A program made the translations under genes and the position numbers. This document shows positions 1 to 11,700 of a stretch of 64,000 bases of DNA, piece by piece (position 1 is the stretch's first letter; every line of letters begins with the position of its first letter). Origin of the DNA: Owenia fusiformis. Its lineage: Eukaryota > Annelida > Polychaeta > Sabellida > Oweniidae. The notes under the pieces are model-generated. The model made no database searches and was not told where the DNA came from. It worked only from the letters and a program-made list of their open reading frames with translations. The DNA is taken from assembly GCA_903813345.2 (NCBI GenBank), contig CAIIXF020000002.1, forward strand, positions 13,102,150-13,166,149, read 5' to 3'.

Positions 1-832
1 CAACATTTAACAGTGCTGTTAATTTTCTAATATATTGTTGTTATGGAAAAGAGTTCCGTAAAGTTTTGAAGAGAATGATTTTATGTCAAGGAGGTAAAAC
101 TTCACACTCTGTAACATCCAAGACAATTCAAACTAACAATCATTGAAAAATATGTGTACCTATAGATAAAAGATATAGTCTCTGGATTATGTTATTATAA
201 AATACTGGATGAAAACAGTATATTTATTATTATTATTTTATTTATTTATTTATTCAGAACTACGCTTTACATGTATCACATGTAACTTCAAATGGGAATG
301 AAATACTGGATCAGGGTGCAACAGAAGTACTGGGCAAAGTACATGGACTCAATTAGTTTTAATGACAGCCATGTTTACTGATGGTATATGGGGAGAACAG
401 GATATGGTATACAAAGTGAAATTTGGTTATGGCATGCATCAAATAAGTTTCTTTCCTTTAGACATTATGAATAATGAATTGTCATTAATAAGGTTATCAA
501 TGTCATACACAGTTTGAAAACCTTTACATGTGTGTCAAAATAAAAAAATAATACCAACAATACTTAACATGTTTTAGCCCAGAAGTCAATGAATTGTAGA
601 TGAGATTAAACACAAGGATCTTGAATGACTTTGAATGAGGACTAGCATACAAGTGCATTAAACCACTCATAATTTTCCAAGTCATGTAGTTTAACTATTT
701 TCAAACATATCAAAAGATTTTGTACAATATAAATAGAAATGTAATTCAACCAGAAACATTTTTGAACTGAATAAGCACCTATGATACTACATGTATTTTT
801 AATTTTTCTTTCAATGGTCAACTTGAAATTGC
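1..832. other. Gene-free AT-rich stretch
   Basis: No exon with a convincing reading frame plus splice sites was seen on either strand. There is a short (TTTA/TTAT)n-rich run near 222-254. Nothing else is supported. Confidence 0.5.
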
Positions 833-841
833 TGACTGTTG

Positions 842-1146
842 CAAGGAGGATTGGCTCCCAGGATCGAAACTCGATATTTTCCAACAATGAAAACGTCGAA
901 ATGTCGTTATTTTCTGAAATTAAAACCGACTATAAATTCAAAATAAACAGTTCAAAAGATTCGAACCAATATCTCGATCATTTCTTGTGAGTTTTGGAAT
1001 TTTTCGTTTGGAAATAAGACCAAAATTCACGATTTAAATGTTGAAGTGAACAAAATGGCGGCTGTTTGAATTCGAATTTTGTATTACGACATACCCATAT
1101 ATGGGACAGAATATCGGTGGTGCACTCTGGGAGCCAATCCTCCTTG
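842..1146. mobile_element. MULE-like MITE with 9-bp target duplication
   Basis: A 305-bp element begins CAAGGAGGATTGGCTCCCAG and ends with the inverse, CTGGGAGCCAATCCTCCTTG. It is flanked on both sides by the same 9 bases TGACTGTTG (833-841 and 1147-1155). A 9-bp duplication is typical of Mutator-like elements; no transposase is present, so it is non-autonomous. A second copy lies at 6965-7337 and a lone end near 52258-52280. Confidence 0.85.
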
Positions 1147-1299
1147 TGACTGTTGCAAATAATAGAATATTGTATTCTATGCTGTGTTCTGATTGGTTAG
1201 AATATGTACAAATATGTTTGAATAATACAACATGAATTATTTTGTTTTAAAATGAAATGTCACCAGCTAATTGCTCGCAATATTATGAATCTTTTTTCA

Positions 1300-1560
1300 C
1301 CTGGAGAATGTCACTAAAGGTCAAATCTCAAATCTTTAGTCAGATTTGACATTCTGAAAACTTGTAAAAATTTGGTCAATTTGAAGCTTGAGAAGGTCAT
1401 TGAACGTCAATTCTCAAATCTATAGTGAGATTTGAGCTTTTGAGAACCTGCAGATGATTTTGAAAATAAATTGGTCAATTTGAAGCAGGTTGAAAAAATA
1501 GCATTTTGACCAAGAGAATGTCATTGAAGGTGAAATCTCGAATCTAAAGTCAGATTCCAC
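1300..1560. repeat. Degenerate ~130-bp tandem repeat, left part
   Basis: Units share the phrases 'aaggtcaaatctcaaatct', 'agatttgaacttctgagaac' and 'ttggtcaatttgaagc'. The same array resumes at 3095-3500, so the 1.5 kb between was probably inserted into it. Confidence 0.7.
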
Positions 1561-1562
1561 GG

Positions 1563-3093
1563 TTCTCACCAGGAAATTTTTAGACCCCGGATTTTTAGCG
1601 GTATTGTGACTACTTTTTTCGCGGTATCGCGACTACTTCTCCCCCGTGTGAGATCAGAGATATCCTATCCGTAGATCAACATACTTCTTAAGATTATCTT
1701 GCTATTTTAATCCCAATTTTTATTTCTAAAAGGTTTTACAGTGATCAAAAAATGACGAAATTTTGATCACCACTACGAGCGCTGATCACGATCGCACTGT
1801 ACGAAATAATGACTCCAGGTGCAGTATATCTATCTAATAATAATGTAACCACTGAACATCAATGTAGAAAGCTTGAGTCGTTTATTTGGAGAACTTGCAT
1901 GGCTGTACTTTTTCGTCCGCGCGATTGTAAAAATTGTATGCTTTTAATGTACTTTCCAGTTTGCTACATTTATAAAATATACGATTTGACATTTGATTTT
2001 TCATAGTCATATTTTCACCTTGGGACCACTTTTTTTCATTTATAAATGAATATAATTTGAATGTACATATTCAAAAACTAGGAACTCTAAATCGCAATCG
2101 TATCGTTTTAGGTTTTTAAAATACTGCTTTAGTTTTGAAATACGACTGTGTAAACACAAAGGTTGGACAATATTTACTGCGAGCGTCGTCTGATTTCACT
2201 TGAGAAAAGCATTGCCGAATGAGTAATGTTTACGCACCCACTGCTCAGTACACTTAGATCATAGAATTAAAAAATAAAAAACCTCCAAATCTTCATTTTA
2301 AAACTATTCAAAAATCCGTTCACATTAGGTTATTGAATTGTCCGTCTAAAGTTTACGCTATACACTGAACCGTTCAATCGTCAAAGGTTGATTTCTGACG
2401 GCAAGCGCAGTTCATTCCTCAATATTTAGACATGATAAAACATAAATTACAATAAAAGTATGGATGTGAAATTAATTATCGAAATACTTACATTTATACT
2501 GATTACTGTCATAAAATTATTTTCGAAATCCGCCCAGAAACAGTGGTGTAAAACGACATATCCTGCGACCAACCTTAACATGTCTGTTTGACGCAAAAAC
2601 TTTGCAATCGCAATAGTTTCAAGGTTATTTACAGAAAGATGACAGAAAAAAGTTGACACCATAGCAACTTAAAATTTAAATAAACATTAAGTAAGAGTCC
2701 CCCTAGTATCACCATTGAAAAAAATCAGGAAATTCTGATAATTTTAAGTATTTCTATTCTGTTCTCCAAGAAAACGTGTTTTTCAAGAAAACGTGTTTTT
2801 CAAAAAAACATAGATCAAGAGTGTATGGATTTTCTATTTAAAAGCGATTCCTGGGTACTTGATCAAAATAATGTCACTATTTGATCACTGTGTTCTGACT
2901 TCCTATTCCTTGTTTGTATCCAATTTTATGTATTTTCTCAAGAGTTTTACCATAAATAATGTGACAAAAATGTAAAATTAGACTCCTGAAAAAAAACTTT
3001 AGACTCCAGAAAAGCAATTAGACTCTGGAGCAAGAGGGTTTTAAGACATTAGACTCTGGAGGATCTCCGGAGTCTAAAAGTCTAGTGAGAGGT
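1563..3093. mobile_element. Probable insertion splitting a tandem array
   Basis: The segment interrupts the ~130-bp array. Its ends are imperfect inverted repeats (TCTCACCAGGAAATTTTTAG on the left; the inverse of the right end reads TCTCACTAGACTTTTAGACT), with GGT on both outer sides as a possible 3-bp duplication. Near 2447-2662 the minus strand has an open frame ending in a strong GTAAGT donor, but no recognisable protein and no downstream exon was found. The family is unknown. Confidence 0.45.
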
Positions 3094-3094
3094 G

Positions 3095-3500
3095 GATTTT
3101 GAAAATTTGGTCAATTTGAAGCAAGTTGAAAAAATACCTTTTGGACATTTTTATTTAACCTTGAGAAGGTCATCTAAAGTCAAATTTGAACTTTTGAGAA
3201 CTTGTAGCTGATTTTGAAAAAAACTGGTCAATTTGAAGCAAGTTGAAAAATATGACATTATGACCTTTTTTTACCTTAAGAAGGTCACGGACGGTGAATC
3301 TCAAATCTAAAGTCAGATTTGAACTTCTGAGAACTTGTAGATGATTTTGAAAAAACAATTGATCAATTTGAAACAAGTTGAAAAAAGGACCTTTTGACCT
3401 TTATTAACCTTTTTGGCCTTGAGAAGGTCAAATCTTAAATCTAAAGTCAGTTTTGAACTTTGGAAAACTGATAGATGATTTTGAAAAAAATTGAAGTCAG
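3095..3500. repeat. Degenerate ~130-bp tandem repeat, right part
   Basis: About three diverged units continue the array seen at 1300-1560. Each carries the 'loss of Phe-rich' AT-biased phrases 'ggtcaatttgaagcaagttg' and 'aaccttgagaaggtca'. No coding function. Confidence 0.7.
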
Positions 3501-3799
3501 TCTAAACAGTATTTGTTAAGTTATTGGAAGTTGAAATTTGTTACAGACACCAATCGCCAACCACCAGCTACCAACCACCACCCGCCGATCACCAACCGCC
3601 GTCACAAAAAACAAAGACCATAACAATGTGGTGACATAATAACTATTGACTATTATAACATTTTTGTTCATGTACAACAGTGAAAACGGAATATTGGTAA
3701 AATATGAAAAGGATACTTAAGACTGTTTTTTATTTTGTTCACAACCATTATATATTTAGTATATATTTAGTGAGCAATTCCGTGTTGTATGATCCATGA

Positions 3800-4776
3800 T
3801 TAAAGGAATATTCCTTGCCAAATCATCTCTCTCCTCATATGGTAGCTATAACCTTGCCATGTTTAGCAAAACACACAAAAATGTTTTGATATGGTCAAAT
3901 TTGATCACTTAGAAATGTGATGCTCAATTCCAGTAAGCTGCCATCTTTTAAAATTTCACACAGGAAGTGATGTCATCGACTCTCAACTTTGCATATAGCA
4001 TTAGGTGAGGAGCTATCAAGAATTACAAAACCAGCTAAATATTCTTTTTCAACTTTGTATCTTATTTAATCCTTCTGAAAATCTCTTCTTTTATTCTAAG
4101 TTGACAGGCCCTGAAAATATTTTTGCACAGAAAGTAATGAACACTTGTCTAGAAGTGATATTGTGCTAATTTCCTATACTGTTATGGGCAAGGTAAGAGG
4201 AGGGAAAGCCCCAGAGTTTAAAGATGACAGACATAGTTACCTCTCTTGCTTACCACCTTCGTTCGTTCGAATTTTCATCGGCTAGTTATCAAATACTACA
4301 CTTCGATGGGATGTTTTAATTGATATAGGCATAATCTGTACACCTTTCTTTATCTTGATGTGAAATGAGAAGCTATGATATTGGTTAACACGCCAGAAAT
4401 GAACATAATATTATTCGTAGCGTATTTCGAAAAATTTAAAACCGCCATTGATGACGTTATTTGTTTTTCGACTTTTGACCAATCAGCGACGATGTCATCT
4501 CAATTCAGATTTACATTATAAGCGTATGTCATCTTTGAACCCTGGTGTTTCTCCCCCTCTGGGGCAAGGTTATAGAAGTTGAGAGTTGATGACATCACTT
4601 CCTGCAAGAAATCTTAAAAGATGGCAGCTCACTGGAAATAAGCACTAGATTTTTAAATGATCAATATTGACCATATTAAAACATTTTCCCATGTTTTGCT
4701 AAATGTGGAAATTATATATATATGATTATAGCTACCATATCAAGAGAGAAAGGGTCTGGCAAGGAATATTCCTTAA
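3800..4776. mobile_element. Foldback element with TTAA ends
   Basis: The two ends are long inverted copies (about 3800-4000 against 4570-4776), and further inverted segments occur inside (4190-4230 against 4530-4575). Terminal motif AGGAATATTCCTTGCC is bounded by TTAA at each end (3800-3803, 4773-4776). TTAA is the piggyBac target, so this may be a piggyBac-type MITE; that assignment is an inference. No coding capacity. Confidence 0.7.
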
Positions 4777-4994
4777 AGTATTTAACATTGGAAGACAAAC
4801 CAAACCAAGAGACCCCTCTATGGGGCATTGTGTCAGTTTGTACATTTCTAAAAAATGTTTGGCATTTCCACCTTGTTGGATTATTTGGGGCTATTTCTGG
4901 TAAAAAACACCTGCACCATTTTTAAGTGCTGTTTGATTATTTCCGGACTGCTTCTGGTGTCTAATAGGCCTGCTTTCAAGTGAGTCAGAAATAA

Positions 4995-5277
4995 CCCTGG
5001 TGATCAGCTCGATTATACTGGTTACCGTAACGGTTACGTATCAATAGTGAGGTATTAAATTGACAATTATGTTGTGTAGTGAACTATTTGTTCGCAAACA
5101 TGTATATTTTCTTAAACATGTGATACTGATACACGTTTGTGATAAAAAATGTTGTGGGAATTCTGCCTACAACGCTTGAAAAGGGGAAAAAAGAAAAATC
5201 ATAACTTCGAGGTTCCAACATTTTGTTACTGAAATGAAACGTTTTGGAAACCAGCATAATCAAGTGGATCACCAGTG
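4995..5277. mobile_element. MITE of the CACTGGTGATC family, diverged copy
   Basis: It ends in GTGGATCACCAGTG and begins CCCTGGTGATCAGCTCGATT. Internal sequence matches the near-perfect palindrome at 10957-11493 (for example 'atgatactgatgcacgttg' and 'attctgcctacaacgcg' related phrases). Non-coding. Confidence 0.75.
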
Positions 5278-5520
5278 TAAATTCATTTGAAATATACAGG
5301 GAAAGTGTTACAGGAATGACTAGAGCTAAACACTTCAGGTAAGGGTTGTATATGCAAATATGGCCATCTTGATCTTCTTAATTTATATTGATTGTCCTAA
5401 CTTTTTTCCTATTAGTTTACCCCAAATCAGAGCCAGAAAAGGGCATATAGAAGGACCAGAATTTCTGATCATATTTCATTTGCATGAGATATCTTGGAAT
5501 AGACGATACAGTAGACTCAC

Positions 5521-5634
5521 AATAATTGTTTGGTTTGGCTGATGTCCTTGTGCTTCCTGCTGCTGGTTTTGTTCATTCTGCTGTTCCTCTGGCTGCTGTT
5601 GATTGTCATCTGTATCAGCCATGATGTCCTTTGC
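5521..5634 (-). CDS. First coding exon of an unrecognised Gln/Glu-rich protein (partial gene)
   Basis: Minus-strand exon: a TTTTAG acceptor precedes 5634, a start codon lies at 5622, and a consensus GTGAGT donor follows 5521. It encodes 34 residues in phase 0, beginning MADTDDNQQQPEEQQNEQ and ending QPNQTII. The acidic/glutamine-rich composition would suit the disordered N-terminus of a nuclear protein, but no family is recognised. The upstream acceptor implies a 5' UTR exon to the right. Continuing exons should lie to the left; none could be identified before position 1, so the gene may leave the window. Confidence 0.55.
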
Positions 5635-5726
5635 CTAAAAACATGAATACATGAAAATTGTACATGCTTTTTTGGGTAAGCTGGTTTTAACATGATGAGT
5701 ATCAGTTTGATGTTAATTTTGAACAC

Positions 5727-6285
5727 TAAAGAATTGTGAGAGTGAGAATTGTGATTGTGAGAGTCAGCTTGAACTCTTTTAAGTTTGAACTCTAAAGAAC
5801 ATTGTGAGAGACAACTTGAACTCTTTTAAGTTTGAACTCTAAAGAACATTGTGAGAGTCAACTTGAACTCTTTTAAGTTTGAACTCTAAAGAACATTGTG
5901 AGAGTCAACTTGAACTCTTTTAAGTTTGAACTCTAAAAAAAATAGTGAGAGTCAGCTTGAACTCTTTTAAGTTTGAACTCTAAACATCATTGTGAGAGTC
6001 AACTTGAACTCTTTTAAGTTTGAACTCTAAAGAACATTGTGAGAGTCAACTTGAACTCTTTTAAATTTGAACTCTAAAGAACATTGTGAGAGTCAACTTG
6101 AACTCTTAAGTTTGAACTCTAAAGAACATTGTGAGAGTCAACTTGAACTCTTTTAAGTTTGAACTCTAAAGAACATTGTGAGAGTCAACTTGAACTCTTT
6201 TAAGTTTGAACACTAAAGAACATTGTGAGAGTCAAATTAAGTTTAAACTCTAAAGAACATTGTGAGAGTTAACTCTAGAGTTTGA
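5727..6285. repeat. 47-bp satellite, about 11 units
   Basis: Tandem units of 47 bp contain the phrases 'aactcttttaagtttgaac' and 'attgtgagagtcaacttg'. Adjacent copies are almost identical, indicating recent expansion or homogenisation; the edges are more diverged. It lies just upstream of the minus-strand exon ending at 5634. Confidence 0.9.
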
Positions 6286-6499
6286 TCTCTTAAAACATTG
6301 GAATGAAGTTTTGACCTATTATTGTGTAGATACAAAGGAAATTAGCAGAAAATTTTAAACCTAAAGGTAGCGTTTCAGTGAAAAATGCTTTTAAAATAAA
6401 GTTAAACCTCAAAACAGGCTTGTAAGGGGGGAAACACTTTTTTTGAAGGGACATACTTTTTAAAAAAATTGCTTCCTTTGGACTCACAAATTTTCAAAC

Positions 6500-6870
6500 C
6501 TAATGCAAGCTCAGGCTGAGCCATTAGGGCCAGCTACTACAGCTGAGCTGTAGTAGCACATGATTGGTATCCAGGGTCTTTACACCATCCCCCAAAGGAT
6601 GACGCCTATTTTCACCCAGGCCAGGATTACACATGGGTGAATCCTACATCTAACACCAATGTAACAACCCGAGGGCGAGGACACCTCTTGGGAGCCAGAT
6701 ACAGACATGAAAGGAAGTGTGCTAAAAATACGTCAAGCGGGAACTAAATCCTGAACATTCCGCTTCAAAATCTGATGGTGACCTATAATGGCTACAATGT
6801 AGTCACAACAGCTGATCTCAAGTAGCTTACCTTCTTCCAACTTGCTATCCAGGGTCATTATAGTGCTGAT
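6500..6870. repeat. Possible SINE-like unit with inverted-repeat head
   Basis: A less AT-rich segment unlike its surroundings, starting with the hairpin 'gctactacagctgagctgtagtagc' region (6534-6558) and containing a repeated phrase 'atccagggtc' near both ends (about 6570 and 6848). It is unlike the neighbouring MITEs. No pol III box pair was convincing, so the assignment is tentative. Confidence 0.25.
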
Positions 6871-6964
6871 ATATAATAATTAAGGGTGCGTTTTACATGT
6901 CGTTACAGATGTGAATACATCATTCAGTTTCCTTATTTTCGTGGTTAGGTCTTTTTAAATCTAG

Positions 6965-7337
6965 CAAGGAGGATTAGATCCTAGAATACAATATCAATAT
7001 TTTCCAACAATGAATCTAATCTTCAATGAAGGATGTTGTGATAACAAAATTCAAAATCAACTGGCCAACCATTTTTTCACTTCAGAGTTTCGGTCTTATT
7101 TACGAACAAAAAATATCAAAACTCACAAGAAGTGAATTGAATATTAGATCAAATGATTTGGATTGCTATCATGAATTTACACTTAGTTATTGCCATGATT
7201 AGATTCTACCACATCATCTTCATTATCATTTCTGCTGGAATATTGTCATTCTCAAATTGAAATATACAATTAGCACTTCCGCATTACTTGGAGATTAAAA
7301 AATATTGAGTTGAAACCCTGGGTTCCAATCCTACTTG
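6965..7337. mobile_element. MULE-like MITE, second copy
   Basis: Begins CAAGGAGGATTAGATCCTAG and ends with the diverged inverse, matching the element at 842-1146. Flanking 9-mers TAAATCTAG (6956-6964) and TAAGTCTAG (7338-7346) agree at 8 of 9 positions, supporting the 9-bp duplication. Confidence 0.8.
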
Positions 7338-7346
7338 TAAGTCTAG

Positions 7347-8617
7347 AGTACATTCATTTTCACATGCCAATAGAACATGTATGGAATAAAATCCAATAAA
7401 AATAACTTCTATTATCGCCCACGGCAGAATTTTCTGGAATTATTATCGACTTCTCTAAAGTAATTCAATCCACTGCAACTGTTGTAGATGATCAATGTGA
7501 TAATCTTTATTTATTCCAAGCATTAAACGAGCATTCATAGTTGGGACTTACCTAGAATTTCTGGAATTATTCGGAAAAGTGATCGCTTTTATTTTTTGGA
7601 TTTTTATCCTTGCTCTGCGAGATTTCTGGGCGATAGCTCTACTGCACTATTTCACGTATTCTCAGATTGAGACAATTCACGGCACTACACTGTGCTTGCA
7701 TATCAAAACAGTTATTGTGGGAATCGATATAAATATATCAGTATCAATTGCAAAACAATTTAATATTTAACACAAATTTTGTTATCTTATTCTAAAATTG
7801 AATGACCAAATGTCACTGAAAGCAACTGATCGCATGAACAGTAACATTGCTCATAATGTACATGTACATGTCATTTGTATATTTTTGTAGCTCACAAATG
7901 ATGTATTATCATTGATGTCATATTTCATGTTCATTGTGGTTGTATACAGATGCTATTTTATAGATTTTACGATATCAGTCCTATTCTCCTGAAATATATC
8001 ATTTAATTTCATCAACTAAATGGATATCAATGATATTGTCTCTTTTGATACACGGTCTAAGGTTCATTATTGAACATTGGCAGAAAAGCTGAAATTTTGG
8101 TGAAATGAAATGGCCACCTAGGATATTGCAAACAATTTCAAATGGTTATACATGTATTATAATTATATCTCGAACCATGACTATTTCCTGACTATGAAGA
8201 CAGGTATATATTTTAGAGGCCTATATCATTTTACAATGTTTAATGCATAGTCACAAATAGCTTTGAGACATGTTTTACTTCTAAAAAAGTAAACTGCTGC
8301 TGGGAATTCAAAGATATTGAATTCGGATGACCAAAATGAGCTGAAATCAATAGATAGCATGAGTTTTCTATATGGAAAATAACATGGGGAACATTAAACT
8401 CATTTTTCATCTCAAAAATTAATTGATGCATCTAAATTAAATAAAATAAATAATACTTATGCATAAACATTGTAGAGAGATTCCCTTTTTGGTGAAAATG
8501 AGGTCATTGTCATTGAAAAAGTATGTCAATGGGTTGATTGCACCCAACCCTCAAATTGACTTAGGCTAATTATCATTGTATCAATACATCTTTTCTTTGA
8601 GATCATGAATAGATCGA
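7347..8617. other. Gene-free stretch
   Basis: No exon or clear repeat was recognised. Open frames here are short and lack splice sites or family resemblance. Confidence 0.4.
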
Positions 8618-8619
8618 TA

Positions 8620-9333
8620 CAGGGCGTTCAATAAGTATTGATAATTTTGCTATAACTTTTTGTTCTGTTTACTTCTTCATGGAACTTTCACAACATAAGG
8701 TATATATATCTGACTTTAACCAATAAAAAATTCAAGTCGATTGAATTACTAAGGTAACCAGTGTCATGGATATGTGGGGCAAAGTTCTGACGTCACTTTG
8801 GACGAAATTTTGAGTATTGAAAGCAGTATCATGTAATACTCTTGGGATATTCAGTGCAGTTACAAATAATCCATTCCAGAGTCACTTCAAGATCCATTTT
8901 CATTATTCGAGTCTCTAGCCGATAAAGTGGCCTTAGAAGAAGGTAACATTTTCACTTCATCAGGTGCTCAAAAGAGGCACCCTCAGCGTCAATACAAAGT
9001 TGCTGTCTGGGAACCCACTCGTGGTACACATTTTTGAAGACATCTTTGAAGTGTGTGGCGAGGGAGGTGGTCACTGCAGACATCAGCTGATTGAGATTCT
9101 GGTGTGATATTCCTCTCAGATCTCTTTTCACTGGGGCGAATACAGCAAAATCAAGTGGGAGATTATCTGGGGAATACCCTGCGTTGGCCAATGCTTCCAT
9201 ACCAAGCTCTGTTATTGTATTTTCGACAATAGAGGATCTGCGAGCAGGCCATTATCCTGGTGGAACCTATAGGTCGATATTGCTTGGCAGGACAGCCTTT
9301 CTATCAGCCGTTTTGTTTCAATGGGGTATATGA
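8620..9333 (-). mobile_element. Mariner-like transposon relic
   Basis: The left end CAGGGCGTTCAATAAGTATT follows a TA dinucleotide (8618-8619), as expected for Tc1/mariner. On the minus strand, 9200-8952 encodes a mariner transposase C-terminus with the hallmark YSPDNLPLDFAVFAPVKRDL (usual form YSPDLxPxDFxxFxxLK, containing the third catalytic Asp). Just upstream (about 9270-9200) an HQDN-like motif is found in another frame, so the copy is frameshifted. The right terminal repeat was not found; the copy is truncated. Confidence 0.7.
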
Positions 9334-9703
9334 CATGATCATACTCCTTTGATAATTAATAATGTACTATACATATTGTGATGTCATAGGTCGTTGTTAG
9401 ATAATACATATAATTCAAACTGACAACATCAAGAGTTGACCATATGAGCAGTTTTTATTAATCAAAGTGTTTATTTGACGTATGACAATAATTTATCATG
9501 TAAACCCTTAAGGTTGCCCCGCGTATCCGTGACAAGGGTTACTATAGTAACCATAACTTTGTCAATACCAAGTAGGTTGTCCGGAAATTTGGATAGGATA
9601 AGGTCAGATGTGTGCTCCTTAGGTTGTGCAAGTTTTAAAAAGAAAAAAGCAAGATAACAGAAGTTATTATAAAATTAGCAATACTTATTTAACTTATTTA
9701 ACC

Positions 9704-9840
9704 TATTACCGACGCGCATTGTTAGCTTACCACAAAAGTTTTCATGGGTGAGTTGTGAATTTAAGACGAAAAAGTACAATAATGACGCACAACTAATATA
9801 AAAAAAATGCACGTATTCAAGTACGAGTAAAAGGTATGCT
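9704..9840. repeat. Direct repeat, copy 1
   Basis: About 135 bp beginning 'acctattaccgacgcgcatt' are repeated at 10011-10240. This copy lacks an internal ~115-bp block present in the second copy. Confidence 0.7.
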
Positions 9841-10010
9841 ATTCTCATGATCAGAAAATAGTTATAAACCAAGATATTATGTAACTATCTGAAATTGTTT
9901 GCGATAAACTTCATGTCTTTTTTCTAAAAAAAATATGAAAAGGATGTTCAGAAAAATTAAAAAATACCTTGACTGGTTGGAGTCCGCACATTATATCGAA
10001 AGTCCGAACC

Positions 10011-10240
10011 TATTACCGACGCGCATTGTTAGCTTACCACAAAGTTTTCATGGGTGAGTTGTAACGTAGGCTATACATCTGCTTAATTGTAACCTTTAAG
10101 AGAAAAGGGGATTTTTAGACTCGCCAAAGAGAAGCTGACGCCTGGAAGCCGCAAACGACTCAACCAATTTAAGACGAAAAAGTAAAATAATGACGCACAA
10201 CTAATATCAAAGAAAATGCACGTATTCAAGTACGAGAATA
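10011..10240. repeat. Direct repeat, copy 2
   Basis: Same sequence as 9704-9840 with an extra internal block (about 10063-10170). The pair is likely a segmental or element duplication with an indel. Confidence 0.7.
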
Positions 10241-10329
10241 ATACCAAAATTCAAAACTACGCAAATCAATATATGTTGGAACACCTATGTTTGTCATTAT
10301 CTAAGAAATACAGTATATATATGTATATA

Positions 10330-10954
10330 CAGTGCGTATAAAAAAAACGCAACAGATTGTTATCTTGGAAAAGCACAAAACCAGTGATAACAGTATTGGG
10401 GCATAGGGGCTATTGGAAGAAGGTGTTACAGGTATGGCATAGACAGTAAAGTGTTCATACTCATACTCTTGCAAGAATACATCCTACACCCCTCCAAATT
10501 GCCACCACTTCCTTTCACATAAAGATGCGCTCATCTGTCCACGTCATGCATGGTTCAGCCCTGAATCATTTGTGGGTTTAAGCAAAGAAAAGCAGCCCAT
10601 GAGCAAATCTTTCTCGAGGTTTTGTAATATCTGGTGGAGGAATTGTAAGCACAGATGCTCCTGAGATAGCTCCAAAAGAAAAAGTCACAACAATTCAAGT
10701 CAGGGGAACTTCCATTGGCACTCAGCCCTTGCACTGACTTTTTCAATATCTAAAACTTGGTGCAGAGCCGATTTTGACCCACTGTGCAAATGAAAGGATT
10801 TCTCACCCAACCATTACCACATGTGAATGAATGACATATCATTGTAAAGAGGAGAGACATGGCTTTATGGTACATTTAAATGAAATTGATGTAGTCATCA
10901 CTAGTTTTGTGATTTTACGAGATAACTACTTGTTGCGTTTTTTTATACGCCCTG
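10330..10954 (-). mobile_element. Tc1/mariner relic with TA duplication
   Basis: Terminal inverted repeats: CAGTGCGTATAAAAAAAACG on the left and CGTTTTTTTATACGCCCTG on the right, each flanked by TA. The minus strand around 10746-10555 retains a transposase-like SPDLNCCDFFFWSYLRS motif, matching the SPDLxPxDFFxWGYLKS signature of IS630-Tc1-mariner transposases that move by cut-and-paste at TA. At about 625 bp it is internally deleted. Confidence 0.75.
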
Positions 10955-10956
10955 TA

Positions 10957-11493
10957 CACTGGTGATCCACTCGATTACGCTGGTTACCAAAACGGTTCGT
11001 TTTGGTAACAAAATGTCGGAACATCCGGAAGGTACGATTTTTCTCGTTTCCTTATTTTACACGTTGTAGGCAGAATTCCCACGACATTTTTTAACACAAA
11101 CGTGTATCAGTATCATAAGTTAAAGAAAGTGTACATATTTGCGAACAAATAGTTCAGAAGACAACAGAATCGTCGATTTACTTCCTCATTTAAGTTACAT
11201 AAACGGTTTGGGTTAAAAGTGCAGATCTTAACTGTTTTTCGAAAAACCGTTTCTGTAACTTAAGTGAGGAAGTAAATCGACGATTCTGTTGTCCTCTGAG
11301 CTATTTTTTAGCAAACATGTACATTTTCTAAAACATATGATACTGATGCACGTTGTGAGAAAAAACGTCGTGGGGATTCTGCCTACAACGCGTGAAATAA
11401 GGAAAAAAGAAAAATCGTGCCTTCGACGTTCCGACATTTTGTTACCAAAACGGTTCGTTTTGGTAACCAGCGTAATCGAGTGGATCACCAGTG
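10957..11493. mobile_element. Near-perfect 537-bp palindromic MITE
   Basis: Begins CACTGGTGATCCACTCGATT and ends with its inverse. The two halves are almost exact inverted copies meeting near 11225. Flanking CTGTA on both sides (10952-10956, 11494-11498) is a 5-bp target duplication, and the left copy is the tip of the mariner relic at 10330-10954, so it inserted there later. A diverged relative is at 4995-5277. Confidence 0.9.
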
Positions 11494-11544
11494 CTGTATA
11501 TACTATCTAATTCCAAAAATGCTCAGCTGATTGTTGACTTAATA

Positions 11545-11700
11545 ATTTTGTATAACTTTGTAAATTCTGAAGAAACGTATCAATTTTTTGTTAAATAAAG
11601 TTAGAAAATTCAATTGCCTACCTAATTTATCATCAATTTTCGACCTATTGTGATAGAGGAAAGAATTAAGAAAATTTGGAGGTATTGGAAATAAAGTCAA
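11545..11700. repeat. Dispersed repeat shared with 16755-16995
   Basis: Shared phrases include 'gaagaaacgtatcaa', 'tttttgttaaataaag' and 'atttatcatcaatttt'. The second copy lies inside the SPATA4 intron element. Confidence 0.6.
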
